Source: Streptomyces sp. TG1A-8
Lineage (GTDB): Bacteria > Actinomycetota > Actinomycetes > Streptomycetales > Streptomycetaceae
Assembly: GCF_030499535.1 (NCBI RefSeq)
Contig: NZ_JASTLB010000001.1
Location: 2,728,001 to 2,792,000, forward strand
Length of the DNA stretch: 64,000 nucleotides
Direction of reading: 5' to 3'
Below, piece after piece: positions 33,520 through 44,259 of this stretch (within the stretch, counting starts at the first letter, position 1; the number at the start of each line of letters is the position of its first letter). A program made the position numbers and the translations under genes. The notes beneath the pieces were generated by a model. It was not told the origin of the DNA, searched no databases, and was given only the letters and a program-made list of their open reading frames with translations.

Positions 33520-34380
33520 TCACGCGGGCCGCACGTGCACGATGTCCCCCGCCCCGACCGGCTCCTGCACGCCTTCCTCCGTGGCGATGACCAGGCGTCC
33601 GTCGCCGTCGACCGCCACGGCCTCCCCCACGATCGCCCGGTCGCCGGGCAGCTCGGCCCGCACCGTCCGCCCCAGCGTGGCGCACCCGGCGGCGTACGTC
33701 TCCTGCAGCCGGCTGGCCACGGGGTCCCCGCCGGCCGCCCGCCAGCGCCCGTACCACTCCTCCAGGCGGCGCAGCACCGCCCGCAGCAGCGGGTCCCGGT
33801 CCGTGCTCACCGCCCCGGCCAGCGCCAGCGACCCCGCCAGGGGCACCGGCAGCTCGTGCGCGCGCAGGGTGACGTTGATGCCGACGCCGACGACCACCGC
33901 GTCGTCCCCGGCCCGCTCGGCGAGGATGCCGCCGGCCTTGCGCTCCTCGCCGCCGACCGTCACCAGCAGGTCGTTGGGCCACTTCAGGGCCGTGTCCACG
34001 CCCGCCGCCCGGGACAGGCCGGTCGCCACCGCCACGCCGGTGAGCAGCGGCAGCCAGCCCCAGCGGGCCAGGGGGACCTCGGCGGGGCGCAGCAGGACGG
34101 AGAAGAACAGTCCGGAGCGCGGCGGTGCGGTCCACCGGCGGTCCAGGCGCCCGCGTCCGGCGGTCTGCTCCTCGGCGATGAGCACCGCGCCCTCGGCGAC
34201 GCGCTCCCCCGCCGCCCGGGCCGCCAGGTCGGAGTTGGTGGAGCCGGTGCGCGCGACCAGTTCGACGTCCGACCACAGGCTGCCCTCGCGCAGCAGCCCG
34301 CGCCGCAGCGACGCGGCGTTCAGGGGCGGGCGGTCCAGGTCGGACCAGCGGCTGTCGTCTGATGCATTGTGCGGCGTCAT
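33520..34380 (-). CDS. birA: Biotin-[acetyl-CoA-carboxylase] ligase
   Basis: A 286-residue class I biotin protein ligase. It attaches biotin to the lysine of the carboxyl-carrier domain. Conserved parts are TGSTNSDLAARA, the biotinyl-AMP loop GRGRLDRRW, the KWPNDLLV segment, and KAGGILAE. It lacks the N-terminal DNA-binding domain of E. coli BirA, so it is not a repressor. ATG 34380 is the only start consistent with family length. It stands divergent to pccB, 111 bp apart, and its substrate is the C-terminal biotin domain of AccA2 encoded in this window. Confidence 0.95.
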   Translation of the reverse strand: MTPHNASDDSRWSDLDRPPLNAASLRRGLLREGSLWSDVELVARTGSTNSDLAARAAGERVAEGAVLIAEEQTAGRGRLDRRWTAPPRSGLFFSVLLRPAEVPLARWGWLPLLTGVAVATGLSRAAGVDTALKWPNDLLVTVGGEERKAGGILAERAGDDAVVVGVGINVTLRAHELPVPLAGSLALAGAVSTDRDPLLRAVLRRLEEWYGRWRAAGGDPVASRLQETYAAGCATLGRTVRAELPGDRAIVGEAVAVDGDGRLVIATEEGVQEPVGAGDIVHVRPA

Positions 34381-34491
34381 GCAAGTCACCCTAGGTGTGG
34401 GAAACGCCGCACTGCTGACCGGCGACCCCGCCACTACGCTACGGATGAGTAATCGTCCCCCCTTTTGAGCAGGCAGGGAGCCGCGATCCCG

Positions 34492-36084
<1,593 letters not shown>

Positions 36085-36101
36085 GCCTGTTGGGAGCCGT
36101 C

Positions 36102-36311
36102 ATGAACATCAAGGTCGTACGGGGCAACCCGACCCCGGAGGAGTTGGCCGCCGCCCTGGCGGTGGTCCGCGCCCGCGCCGCGGCGGCCGCCGACCGGCCG
36201 TCCGGCGCGGCGGCTCCCCGTGACGCGTGGTCCGACCCGGCCCGCATCGCGGGCTCCCGCCTGCCCGGGCCGGGCCCGGTGTCCTGGGCCCGCACCTACT
36301 GGCCGGGCTAG
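36102..36311 (+). CDS. pccE: Acyl-CoA carboxylase epsilon subunit
   Basis: A 69-residue protein started at ATG 36102 (GGGAG 6 nt before). The N-terminus MNIKVVRGNPTPEELAAALAVV and the end SWARTYWPG are typical of actinobacterial epsilon subunits, which raise the activity of the alpha-beta carboxylase complex. It is co-transcribed with pccB. The middle is an Ala/Pro-rich linker. Confidence 0.92.
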   Translation: MNIKVVRGNPTPEELAAALAVVRARAAAAADRPSGAAAPRDAWSDPARIAGSRLPGPGPVSWARTYWPG

Positions 36312-36323
36312 ACCGCGGGTTCG

Positions 36324-36368
36324 CCGGGCGCCGATCTGAGTACGCCTACTCAGGCGGGAGGCGCCCGG
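36324..36368. promoter_or_regulatory. Nested palindromes between pccE and a small membrane protein gene
   Basis: An inner palindrome CTGAGTA-CGCC-TACTCAG (36336-36353) sits inside an outer inverted repeat CCGGGCGCC (36324-36332) / GGCGCCCGG (36360-36368). The outer stem could end pccBE transcription. The inner, less GC-rich dyad looks like a regulator-binding site, 34 bp before the next start codon. Confidence 0.55.
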
Positions 36369-36387
36369 CGCACCGCACGCTGGGGGC

Positions 36388-36516
36388 ATGCTGTGGTCGG
36401 ACCCCGAGAACGAACCGCCCGAGGAACTGCGCGCCACGCAGGCGATGCTGCGGCGGCTCGGCCTCCTCGTGGCCCTGGCCATGGTGCTGGCGATGCTCGT
36501 GATCGGTCCGAGGTGA
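36388..36516 (+). CDS. Small single-pass membrane protein (42 residues)
   Basis: A short gene with GGGGG just before its ATG (MLWSDPENEPPEELRATQAM...). An acidic N-terminus of about 20 residues is followed by one membrane helix (LGLLVALAMVLAMLVIG) and a two-residue tail. A similar small protein stands at this spot next to pccE in other Streptomyces as I recall, which supports a real gene. Function is unknown. It lies 32 bp before maf. Confidence 0.7.
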   Translation: MLWSDPENEPPEELRATQAMLRRLGLLVALAMVLAMLVIGPR

Positions 36517-36548
36517 GCACGGCGGCGCCCCGCGGCTAATCTGGGCGC

Positions 36549-37166
36549 ATGACCGCCGATCCGCGCCGCCGCCTCGTCCTCGCCTCCCAGTCCCCCGCCC
36601 GGCTGGGTCTGCTCCGCCAGGCGGGGCTCGCGCCCGAGGTGATCGTCAGCGGGGTCGACGAGGACGCCGTCACCGCGCCCACCCCGGCCGAGCTGGCGCT
36701 CGCCCTGGCCGAGGCCAAGGCCTCGGTGGTGGCGGCGCGGCCGGAGGTGCGGGGCGCCCTGGTGATCGGCTGCGACTCGGTGCTGGAGCTGGACGGACGG
36801 GCGCTCGGCAAGCCCGCGGACGCCGAGGAGGCCACCGCCCGCTGGAAGGCCATGCGCGGCCGGGCCGGCGTCCTGCAGACGGGTCACTGCGTCTGGGACA
36901 CGGTGGCCGAGCGGCACGTGTCCGCGACCGCCTCCACCGTGGTCCGTTTCGGTGAGCCCACGGACGAGGAGGTCGCCGCGTACGTGGCCTCGGGCGAGCC
37001 CCTCCACGTCGCCGGGGCCTTCACCCTGGACGGCCGTTCGGCGCCGTTCGTCGAGGGCATCGAGGGCGACCACGGCAACGTGATCGGCATCAGCCTGCCC
37101 CTGGTGCGCCGGCTGCTGGCCGAGCTGGGCGTCGGCATCACGGAGTTGTGGGCGCCGACTCCGTGA
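36549..37166 (+). CDS. maf: Maf-like nucleotide pyrophosphatase
   Basis: A 205-residue Maf/Ham1-superfamily protein. It should hydrolyse non-canonical or canonical nucleoside triphosphates to monophosphates. Diagnostic are [20 protein letters not shown] at the N-terminus, [16 protein letters not shown], and the acidic metal site region, followed by TGHCVWD and [20 protein letters not shown]. Such proteins have also been tied to septum inhibition. Its 3' end overlaps the convergent membrane protein gene by 29 bp. Confidence 0.92.
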   Translation: MTADPRRRLVLASQSPARLGLLRQAGLAPEVIVSGVDEDAVTAPTPAELALALAEAKASVVAARPEVRGALVIGCDSVLELDGRALGKPADAEEATARWKAMRGRAGVLQTGHCVWDTVAERHVSATASTVVRFGEPTDEEVAAYVASGEPLHVAGAFTLDGRSAPFVEGIEGDHGNVIGISLPLVRRLLAELGVGITELWAPTP

Positions 37167-37728
37167 CCTGCGCGGGCACGGAGTCCTGCGGACCGTCGTC
37201 CCCGTCCCGCGGCTCGTCCCGGCGGCTGTGCGGTCCGTCAGCGGCCCGTGGGGCCTCCCGCGGCGCCGTCCCGGCCCGCGGGGCCCCGCCCTGTGCCGGG
37301 CCGCCCGGGGTGGCCCGCTCCGGGCCGCCCTCGCGGTCGTACGTCACCAGCAGCAGGACGATCAGCGCGAGCATGACCAGCATGAGGACGAACGCCAGCG
37401 GACCGACCGTGCTCAGGGCGAACGCGCCCAGCAGGGCGTGCACCACCGCGGCGCTGACCAGCACGACGCGTCCGAAGCCGGCGGGGGCCCGGTCGCGCAC
37501 CGCGACGGTCGCGGCGACCAGGGCGCACAGGGCGAAGTAGAGGCCGAAGACCACCGCGCCGATCTTCGAGGACGTGGCCATCACGTCGGGGTCGAGGCCG
37601 GCCAGCGACATCTTCTGGCGGTCCACGACCACCGCGAGGAACCAGTTCAGCGCCGCGATGCCGCACGCCTCCGCCAGCAGGACGACCGCCACCACCCACG
37701 CCACCGGTCTGCGCACCACCGACCCCAC
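37138..37728 (-). CDS. Membrane protein of unknown function with four predicted helices
   Basis: A 196-residue protein. Hydrophobic segments are [67 protein letters not shown] and [18 protein letters not shown]. The last 55 residues form a hydrophilic Arg/Gly/Pro/Asp-rich cytoplasmic tail. I do not recognise a functional family. The position next to maf and accA2 agrees with the Streptomyces core order. It converges on and overlaps maf. Confidence 0.8.
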   Translation of the reverse strand: MGSVVRRPVAWVVAVVLLAEACGIAALNWFLAVVVDRQKMSLAGLDPDVMATSSKIGAVVFGLYFALCALVAATVAVRDRAPAGFGRVVLVSAAVVHALLGAFALSTVGPLAFVLMLVMLALIVLLLVTYDREGGPERATPGGPAQGGAPRAGTAPREAPRAADGPHSRRDEPRDGDDGPQDSVPAQVTESAPTTP

Positions 37729-38126
37729 CCACTTTCGCCCTCGGCCCCGAGCAGAGCTGCTGTTACCTGAAGTAAGCTCGATTTACCGCGCACGCTACAG
37801 GGAGGTCCCCCCTGCTCGTCAGAGCTTGTGGGAGGGTGGATCCCGGGGCAAGGGCCGGGGCCCGGGCAAAGATCCGTTGGGCCATTCGTAGGGACTCGAC
37901 AAAGAAACGGAGTGGGCCGCAGCACGCCTTCACAGAGACCTTGACCACATGTCAGGGCTAGGGTTTCCCGGAGGAATCCTGCCGCGCCACGGTGCGACAA
38001 GGGTTTTCGCGGGTCGAGCGAGCCTCGCGTCACGCTCCGTGTGGGCAAGCTCACCAGTGAGGACGGGTCGATGCGCCGTGTCGGCAGTCCCTAAACTCTG
38101 CTTGTTCCAAGGAGGGAGCCTCAATC
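37729..38126. promoter_or_regulatory. 398-bp intergenic region before accA2
   Basis: No convincing gene. It holds the accA2 promoter and, at the left, that of the divergent membrane protein gene. Seen are an inverted repeat TTAC-CTGAA-GTAA (37763-37775) and possible -10 elements TAGGGT (37959-37964) and TAAACT (near 38093). A good ribosome site (AAGGAGGGAG) precedes the accA2 GTG. Confidence 0.5.
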
Positions 38127-39899
38127 GTGCGCAAGGTGCTCATCGCCAACCGTGGCGAAATCGCTGTCCGCGTGGCCCGGGCCTGCCGGGATTCCGGGAT
38201 CGCGAGCGTGGCCGTCTACGCCGACCCGGACCGGGACGCTCTGCATGTCCGCGCCGCGGATGAGGCGTTCGCCCTGGGCGGTGACACTCCGGCCACCAGT
38301 TATCTCGACATCGAGAAGGTGCTGAACGCCGCACGCGAGTCCGGTGCGGACGCCGTCCATCCCGGCTACGGCTTCCTCTCGGAGAACGCCGAGTTCGCGC
38401 AGGCGGTCCTCGACGCCGGCCTGATCTGGATCGGCCCGCCCCCGCAGGCCATCCGCGACCTGGGCGACAAGGTGGCGGCCCGGCACATCGCCCAGCGCGC
38501 CGGCGCGCCCCTGGTGGCCGGCACGCCCGACCCGGTGTCCGGCGCCGACGAGGTCGTCGCCTTCGCCGAGGAGAACGGCCTGCCGATCGCCATCAAGGCC
38601 GCCTTCGGCGGCGGCGGCCGCGGCCTGAAGGTCGCCCGCACCCTCGAAGAGATCCCGGAGCTGTACGACTCGGCCGTCCGCGAGGCGGTCGCCGCCTTCG
38701 GCCGCGGCGAGTGCTTCGTCGAGCGCTACCTCGACCGGCCCCGCCACGTGGAGACCCAGTGCCTGGCCGACAAGCACGGCAACGTGGTCGTCGTCTCCAC
38801 CCGTGACTGCTCCCTGCAGCGCCGCCACCAGAAGCTGGTGGAGGAGGCCCCCGCGCCGTTCCTGTCCGAGGAGCAGGTCGCCGAGCTGTACCGCGCCTCC
38901 AAGGCCATCCTGAAGGAGGCCGGCTACGAGGGTGCCGGCACCTGCGAGTTCCTGGTCGGCCAGGACGGCACGATCTCCTTCCTGGAGGTGAACACCCGCC
39001 TCCAGGTGGAGCACCCGGTCACCGAGGAGGTCGCCGGCATCGACCTGGTCCGCGAGATGTTCCGCATCGCCGACGGCGAACCGCTCGGCTACGACGACCC
39101 GCCGCTGCGCGGCCACTCCTTCGAGTTCCGCATCAACGGCGAGGACCCGGGCCGCAACTTCCTCCCGGCCCCCGGCACGGTCACCAGGTTCGACCCGCCG
39201 GCGGGTCCCGGCGTCCGCCTGGACGCGGGCGTGGAGGCCGGCTCGGTCATCGGCCCGGCCTGGGACTCCCTGCTGGCCAAGCTCGTCGTCACCGGCCGCA
39301 CCCGCAAGGAGGCCCTGGAGCGGGCCTCCCGCGCCCTGGAGGAGTTCCAGGTCGAGGGCATGGCGACGGCGATCCCGTTCCACCGCGTGGTGGTGAGGGA
39401 CCCGGCGTTCGCCCCGGAGCTGACCGGCTCCAGCGACCCGTTCACGGTGCACACCCGCTGGATCGAGACGGAGTTCGTCAACGAGATCAAGCCGTTCGCC
39501 GCGGCCGCCGACACCGAGGCGGACGAGGAGACGGGCCGCGAGACGGTCGTCGTCGAGGTCGGCGGCAAGCGCCTGGAGGTCTCCCTCCCGGCCTCCCTGG
39601 GCATGACCCTGGCCCGCACGGGCCTGGCGGCCGGCGCCAAGCCCAAGCGCCGCGCGGCCAAGAAGTCCGGCCCGGTGGCCTCCGGCGACACCCTCGCCTC
39701 CCCGATGCAGGGCACGATCGTCAAGATCGCGGTCGAGGAGGGCCAGGAGGTCAGCGAGGGCGACCTGATCGTGGTCCTGGAGGCCATGAAGATGGAGCAG
39801 CCCCTCAACGCCCACAAGGCCGGCACCATCAAGGGCCTGACCGCGGTGGTCGGCGCCTCGGTGACGTCGGGCGCGGCCATCTGCGAGATCAAGGACTGA
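38127..39899 (+). CDS. accA2: Acyl-CoA carboxylase alpha subunit: biotin carboxylase plus biotin carrier
   Basis: A 590-residue protein from GTG 38127. The biotin carboxylase part (1-450) has [24 protein letters not shown], the ATP-grasp Gly loop [12 protein letters not shown], the catalytic [15 protein letters not shown] and FRINGEDP. An Ala-rich linker leads to the carrier domain (about 520-590) with the biotinylated Lys in EAMKME. It carboxylates biotin for several carboxyltransferases, including PccB here, and feeds malonyl- and methylmalonyl-CoA supply. The carrier Lys is the target of BirA. Confidence 0.96.
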   Translation: MRKVLIANRGEIAVRVARACRDSGIASVAVYADPDRDALHVRAADEAFALGGDTPATSYLDIEKVLNAARESGADAVHPGYGFLSENAEFAQAVLDAGLIWIGPPPQAIRDLGDKVAARHIAQRAGAPLVAGTPDPVSGADEVVAFAEENGLPIAIKAAFGGGGRGLKVARTLEEIPELYDSAVREAVAAFGRGECFVERYLDRPRHVETQCLADKHGNVVVVSTRDCSLQRRHQKLVEEAPAPFLSEEQVAELYRASKAILKEAGYEGAGTCEFLVGQDGTISFLEVNTRLQVEHPVTEEVAGIDLVREMFRIADGEPLGYDDPPLRGHSFEFRINGEDPGRNFLPAPGTVTRFDPPAGPGVRLDAGVEAGSVIGPAWDSLLAKLVVTGRTRKEALERASRALEEFQVEGMATAIPFHRVVVRDPAFAPELTGSSDPFTVHTRWIETEFVNEIKPFAAAADTEADEETGRETVVVEVGGKRLEVSLPASLGMTLARTGLAAGAKPKRRAAKKSGPVASGDTLASPMQGTIVKIAVEEGQEVSEGDLIVVLEAMKMEQPLNAHKAGTIKGLTAVVGASVTSGAAICEIKD

Positions 39900-40012
39900 G
39901 CCCGGCACCGCCTCACACCGACGCCCGGTGGACCCGTAGGGTCGGCCGGGCGTCCGGCTCTCCCGGACGCCCTCCGCGGCGTCTCGCGGTGCCGGCCGCC
40001 CCCGGGGCCCCG

Positions 40013-40957
40013 CTACCGCCGGCGCAGGTCCGCGACGCGTCCCCGTTCGGTTCCCGCGGAGGGCTGTTCCGACAGCACGCCCCGCAGCGCGCCCCCGGGC
40101 ACCTGTCCCCGCCGGGGGCCGGGCAGGGCCCGCTGCTGGCGTGCCGTGGGCCCCGGCTCACCCCCGGGGTTCCCGCCGGCCCCCGCCACGGCGATCTGCA
40201 CCCCCTGGTCGGCGAGGGCCTGCAACTCCGTGGCGGCCCGGTCGTCGTGGGCCGGGGGTTCGTCGGTGACCAGGCGGGCGATGAGGTCGGTCGGCACCGT
40301 CTGGAACATCGTGTCCGTGCCGAGCTTGGTGTGGTCGGCGAGGATCACGACCTCGGCGGCGGCCTGGACGAGCGCGCGGTCCACGGACGCGGAGAGCATG
40401 TTGGACGTGGACAGCCCGCGCTCGGCGGTCAGGCCGCTGCCGGAGAGGAAGGCCCTGGAGACCCGCAGGCCCTGCAGGGACTGCTCGGCGCCGGAACCGA
40501 CGAGGGCGTAGTTGGAGCCGCGCAGGGTGCCGCCGGTCATCACGACCTCCACCCGGTTGGCGTGGGCCAGCGCCTGGGCGACCAGGAGGGAGTTGGTGAC
40601 GACGGTCAGGCCGGGGACGCGCGCGAGCCGGCGGGCCAGTTCCTGCGTGGTGGTGCCCGCGCCGACCACGATGGCCTCGCCCTCTTCGACGAGGCCCGCG
40701 GCGAGGTCGGCGATGGCCGTCTTCTCGGCGGTCGCGAGATGGGACTTCTGCGGAAAGCCGGACTCCCGCGTGAACCCGCCGGGCAGCACCGCACCACCGT
40801 GCCGGCGGTCGAGGAGTCCTTCTGCCTCCAGTGCGCGCACGTCCCGCCGTACGGTCACTTCGGAGGTCTGGACGACGCGGGCGAGTTCACGGAGCGACAC
40901 GGCCCCGTTCGCTCGCACCATTTCGAGGATCAATTGGCGACGTTCTGCAGCGAACAC
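40013..40957 (-). CDS. DeoR-family transcriptional regulator
   Basis: A 314-residue repressor-type protein. The N-terminal DeoR helix-turn-helix (RRQLILEMVRANGAVSLRELARVVQTSEVTVRRDVRALEAEGLLDRRHGG) is followed by the sugar-phosphate sensor domain (VGAGTTTQELARRL, VVTNSLLVAQALA, MTGGTLRGSNYALVGSGAE, LADHTKLGTD). The tail after about residue 250 is Gly/Arg/Pro-rich and unusual for the family. Start is uncertain: GTG 40957 fits the family N-terminus (FAAERRQ), and ATG 40984 has a weak GAAAG. The gene lies among sugar and nucleoside genes, but no shared operator is seen in its own upstream DNA. Confidence 0.85.
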   Translation of the reverse strand: MFAAERRQLILEMVRANGAVSLRELARVVQTSEVTVRRDVRALEAEGLLDRRHGGAVLPGGFTRESGFPQKSHLATAEKTAIADLAAGLVEEGEAIVVGAGTTTQELARRLARVPGLTVVTNSLLVAQALAHANRVEVVMTGGTLRGSNYALVGSGAEQSLQGLRVSRAFLSGSGLTAERGLSTSNMLSASVDRALVQAAAEVVILADHTKLGTDTMFQTVPTDLIARLVTDEPPAHDDRAATELQALADQGVQIAVAGAGGNPGGEPGPTARQQRALPGPRRGQVPGGALRGVLSEQPSAGTERGRVADLRRR

Positions 40958-41130
40958 GAAACTGACAGTAACGCCAACGACCATCTACTTTCAGCGGTTT
41001 GCACCGAATAGCAGAAGTTGTTCACATGACGGGGCGGAAAGTGGTATAGCACCCGTTCCGCCCCGCCGTGCCGGTCGGTGATCAGACAACTCCCCGCAAC
41101 CGACGGGGAGTTGGCGCCGCCCGGGCCGGG

Positions 41131-42570
41131 TCAGCCCTCCGCGCCCGCCTTGCTCGTGTGCAGCTGCCGGGCCACCTCGGCGATCGATCCCGAAAGGGAG
41201 GGGTAGACCGTGAAGGCGCTCGCGATCTGCTGGACCGTCAGGTTGTTGTCGACGGCGATCGAGATGGGGTGGATGAGTTCCGAGGCGCGCGGGGCCACGA
41301 CCACACCGCCCACGACGATCCCGGTGCCCGGGCGGGCGAAGATCTTGACGAAGCCGTCCCGGATGCCCTGCATCTTCGCGCGCGGGTTGCGCAGCAGCGG
41401 CAGCTTGACCGCGCGCGCGTCGATCCTGCCGGCGTCGACGTCGGCCTGCGTGTAGCCGACGGTGGCGATCTCGGGGTCGGTGAAGACGTTGGAGGAGACC
41501 GTCTTCAGGTCCAGCGGGGTCACCGCGTCGCCGAGGAAGTGGTACATGGCGATGCGGCCCTGCATGGCGGCGACGGACGCGAGGGCGAAGACACCGGTGA
41601 CGTCACCGGCCGCGTACACGCCGGGAGCGGTCGTCCGCGAGACCTTGTCGGTCCAGATGTGACCGGACTCGCGCACCTTGACGCCGGCCTCCTCCAGACC
41701 GAGGTTCGCGCTGTTCGGGATGGCACCGACGGCCATCAGGCAGTGGCTGCCGCCGATCACGCGGCCGTCGGCGAGGGTGACCTCGACCCGGTCGCCGACG
41801 CGCTTGGCGGACTGCGCGCGGGAGCGGGCCATCACGTTCATGCCGCGGCGCCGGAAGACGTCCTCCAGGACGGCGGCGGCGTCCGGGTCCTCGCCCGGCA
41901 GCACGCGGTCGCGCGAGGAGACGAGCGTGACCTTGGAGCCGAGGGCCTGGTAGGCGCCGGCGAACTCGGCGCCGGTCACGCCGGAGCCGACCACGATCAG
42001 CTCTTCCGGCAGCTCGGTGAGGTCGTAGACCTGGGTCCAGTTCAGGATGCGCTCGCCGTCGGGCCGGGCGTCGGGCAGCTCGCGCGGGTGGGCGCCGGTG
42101 GCGATGAGGACGGCGTCGGCGGTGAGGATCTCCTCGGTGCCGTCGGCGGCGGTGACCACGACCCGGCGGGAGCCGTCGAGGGCCTGCATGCCGTCGAGCC
42201 GGCCGCGGCCGCGCATGACCCGGGCGCCGGCGCGCGTGACCGAGGCGGTGATGTCGTGGGACTGGGCGAGCGCGAGGCGCTTGACCCGGCGGTTCACCTT
42301 GCCGAGGTCCACGCCGACCACCCGGGCCGCCTGCTCCAGCGGCGGGGTGTCGTCGGCGACGATGATGCCCAGTTCCTCGTAGGAGGAGTCGAAGGTGGTC
42401 ATCACCTCGGCCGTGGCGATGAGGGTCTTCGACGGCACGCAGTCGGTCAGCACCGACGCCCCGCCCAGTCCGTCGCAGTCCACGACGGTCACCTCCGCGC
42501 CGAGCTGAGCGGCCACCAGCGCCGCTTCGTATCCGCCGGGTCCGCCACCGATGATCACGATCCGAGTCAC
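41131..42570 (-). CDS. NAD(P)H-quinone dehydrogenase (LpdA-like flavoprotein disulfide reductase family)
   Basis: A 479-residue FAD enzyme. FAD motif IVIIGGGPGGYEAALVAAQLGAEVTVVD, NAD(P) motif LIVVGSGVTGAEFAGAYQALGSKVTLV, and the second FAD motif TTAPGVYAAGDVTGV are all present. The disulfide region reads GGASVLTDCVPSK, so the first of the two redox Cys of lipoamide dehydrogenases is missing. This is the known state of mycobacterial LpdA-type quinone reductases. The C-terminus also lacks the His-Glu pair of true disulfide reductases. GTG 42570 starts at the family N-terminus; ATG 42579 adds three residues. Confidence 0.9.
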   Translation of the reverse strand: MTRIVIIGGGPGGYEAALVAAQLGAEVTVVDCDGLGGASVLTDCVPSKTLIATAEVMTTFDSSYEELGIIVADDTPPLEQAARVVGVDLGKVNRRVKRLALAQSHDITASVTRAGARVMRGRGRLDGMQALDGSRRVVVTAADGTEEILTADAVLIATGAHPRELPDARPDGERILNWTQVYDLTELPEELIVVGSGVTGAEFAGAYQALGSKVTLVSSRDRVLPGEDPDAAAVLEDVFRRRGMNVMARSRAQSAKRVGDRVEVTLADGRVIGGSHCLMAVGAIPNSANLGLEEAGVKVRESGHIWTDKVSRTTAPGVYAAGDVTGVFALASVAAMQGRIAMYHFLGDAVTPLDLKTVSSNVFTDPEIATVGYTQADVDAGRIDARAVKLPLLRNPRAKMQGIRDGFVKIFARPGTGIVVGGVVVAPRASELIHPISIAVDNNLTVQQIASAFTVYPSLSGSIAEVARQLHTSKAGAEG

Positions 42571-42683
42571 GTACCCCATTGTCCCGCACGGCGCGAGGTG
42601 CCACGGCCCGGGGGCACACCCCTGTGACGCACGGGGCCCGTGGGAGCCGAGTGACACGCGGTGGACTGCCGTACCCTCTCCCC

Positions 42684-43121
42684 ATGTCGCTCTATGCCGC
42701 CTACGCCGGCAACCTCGACGCCCGGCTGATGTCCCGCCGCGCCCCGCACTCCCCGCTGCGTGCCGTCGGCTGGCTGAGCGGCTGGCGGCTGACCTTCGGC
42801 GGCGAGCAGCTGGGCTGGGAGGGCGCGCTGGCCACGATCGTCGAGGAGCCCGGGGCCCAGGTCTTCGTCGGCCTGTACGACCTCGCCCCGCTGGACGAGG
42901 AGTCGCTGGACCGCTGGGAGGGCGTCGGCCTCGGCATCTACCGGCGGGTCCGGGTCCGCGCGCACACGCTGGAGGGCGAGGAGCCGGCGTGGGCGTACGT
43001 GCTGAACGGCTACGAGGGCGGCCTGCCCTCGGCCCGCTACCTCGGCGAGGTCGCCGACGCCGCCGAGTCCGCCGGGGCGCCCCACGACTACGTGATGGAA
43101 CTGCGCAAGCGCCCCTGCTGA
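42684..43121 (+). CDS. Gamma-glutamylcyclotransferase-like protein
   Basis: A 145-residue protein of the GGCT/AIG2-like fold: LYAAYAGNLDARLMSRRAP is the typical YGSNM-like substrate loop, here YAGNLD. WEGALATIVEEPGAQVFVGLYDLAPLDEESLDRWEG holds the conserved acidic residue region (LDEESLDRWEG). Some members release 5-oxoproline from gamma-glutamyl compounds. The substrate here is unknown. It is divergent from the quinone dehydrogenase gene, with about 110 bp between starts. Confidence 0.85.
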   Translation: MSLYAAYAGNLDARLMSRRAPHSPLRAVGWLSGWRLTFGGEQLGWEGALATIVEEPGAQVFVGLYDLAPLDEESLDRWEGVGLGIYRRVRVRAHTLEGEEPAWAYVLNGYEGGLPSARYLGEVADAAESAGAPHDYVMELRKRPC

Positions 43122-43285
43122 ACCGCGCCGGGTGCCCGGCGGGGCCGCGCGGCAGCGGTCGGCGGGGGCCCGGTGGGCGCGCCGGCGGGCCCCGGCGGGG
43201 CGTGCCGACGGGGCTTTGCGGCGGTTCGCCCCGCCGGTCGCGGGGAACGACAAGACAACGATCGCATTCCCGTGGACTCTCTCAT

Positions 43286-43297
43286 CTACGCGCGTAG
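43286..43297 (+). promoter_or_regulatory. CTACGCGCGTAG operator and promoter of the purine nucleoside phosphorylase gene
   Basis: A perfect 12-bp palindrome, identical to copies before deoC and add. Downstream, TACCCT (43310-43315) looks like a -10 box and ends 7 nt before the GTG start, so the mRNA may be leaderless. The palindrome covers the -35 position, which suits repression. Confidence 0.75.
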
Positions 43298-43322
43298 GCG
43301 AAGACCAGCTACCCTCATCGGC

Positions 43323-44147
43323 GTGAACGCATCTCTTCTTCCGGACGACATCCAGGGCGACCCCTACGCCGCCGCCGACGCCGCCGCCGCGCGCCTGCGC
43401 GAACTCACCGGCGCCGAGACCCACGACGTCGCCCTCGTGATGGGCTCCGGCTGGGCTCCGGCCGTCGACGCGCTGGGCGCCCCCGACGCCGAGTTCCAGG
43501 TCACCGAGGTGCCCGGCTTCCCGCCGCCGGTGGTCGAGGGGCACGGCGGCAAGATCCGCTCGTACTCCTCCGGTGGCAAGCGCGCGCTGGTGTTCCTGGG
43601 CCGCACGCACTACTACGAGGGACGCGGCGTGGCCGCCGTGGCGCACGGCGTGCGCACCGCCGTCGCCGCCGGCTGCAAGACCGTGGTCCTCACCAACGGC
43701 TGCGGCGGCCTGCGCCAGGGCATGCGCCCCGGCCAGCCGGTGCTGATCAGCGACCACATCAACCTGACGGCGACCTCGCCGATCGTCGGCGCCAACTTCG
43801 TCGACCTGACGGACCTGTACTCGCCGCGGCTGCGCGCCCTGTGCAAGGAGATCGACCCCACCTTGGAGGAGGGCGTCTACGCGCAGTTCCCCGGCCCGCA
43901 CTACGAGACCCCGGCCGAGATCCGCATGGCCCGTGTGATCGGCGCCGACCTGGTCGGCATGTCCACGGTCCTGGAGGCCATCGCCGCGCGCGAGGCGGGC
44001 GCCGAGGTGCTGGGCATCTCCCTGGTCACCAACCTCGCGGCGGGCATGACGGGGGAACCCCTCAACCACGAGGAGGTCCTCCAGGCCGGCCGCGACTCGG
44101 CGGCCCGGATGGGCTCGCTGCTGGCCCGGGTACTGGACAAGCTGTAA
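43323..44147 (+). CDS. punA: Purine nucleoside phosphorylase
   Basis: A 274-residue trimeric-type phosphorylase that splits inosine, guanosine and their deoxy forms into base and (deoxy)ribose 1-phosphate. Signatures are VMGSGWAP, the phosphate and sugar segments [10 protein letters not shown] and [38 protein letters not shown] and the base-binding [10 protein letters not shown]. It starts at GTG 43323, with a likely leaderless mRNA. The pentose 1-phosphate product can be isomerised by the phosphomutase-like enzyme encoded next and, for deoxyribose, passed on to DeoC. Confidence 0.93.
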   Translation: MNASLLPDDIQGDPYAAADAAAARLRELTGAETHDVALVMGSGWAPAVDALGAPDAEFQVTEVPGFPPPVVEGHGGKIRSYSSGGKRALVFLGRTHYYEGRGVAAVAHGVRTAVAAGCKTVVLTNGCGGLRQGMRPGQPVLISDHINLTATSPIVGANFVDLTDLYSPRLRALCKEIDPTLEEGVYAQFPGPHYETPAEIRMARVIGADLVGMSTVLEAIAAREAGAEVLGISLVTNLAAGMTGEPLNHEEVLQAGRDSAARMGSLLARVLDKL

Positions 44148-44259
44148 CCGCGACCGCGCCCGGCCGGACCGGACCGGTGGCGGGGCGAACGGGCGGAACG
44201 GGGGTCCGGGGGCGGGGTCCCCGGGTACCGCACACGGACAAGGAGAGGTTGACCACGAC

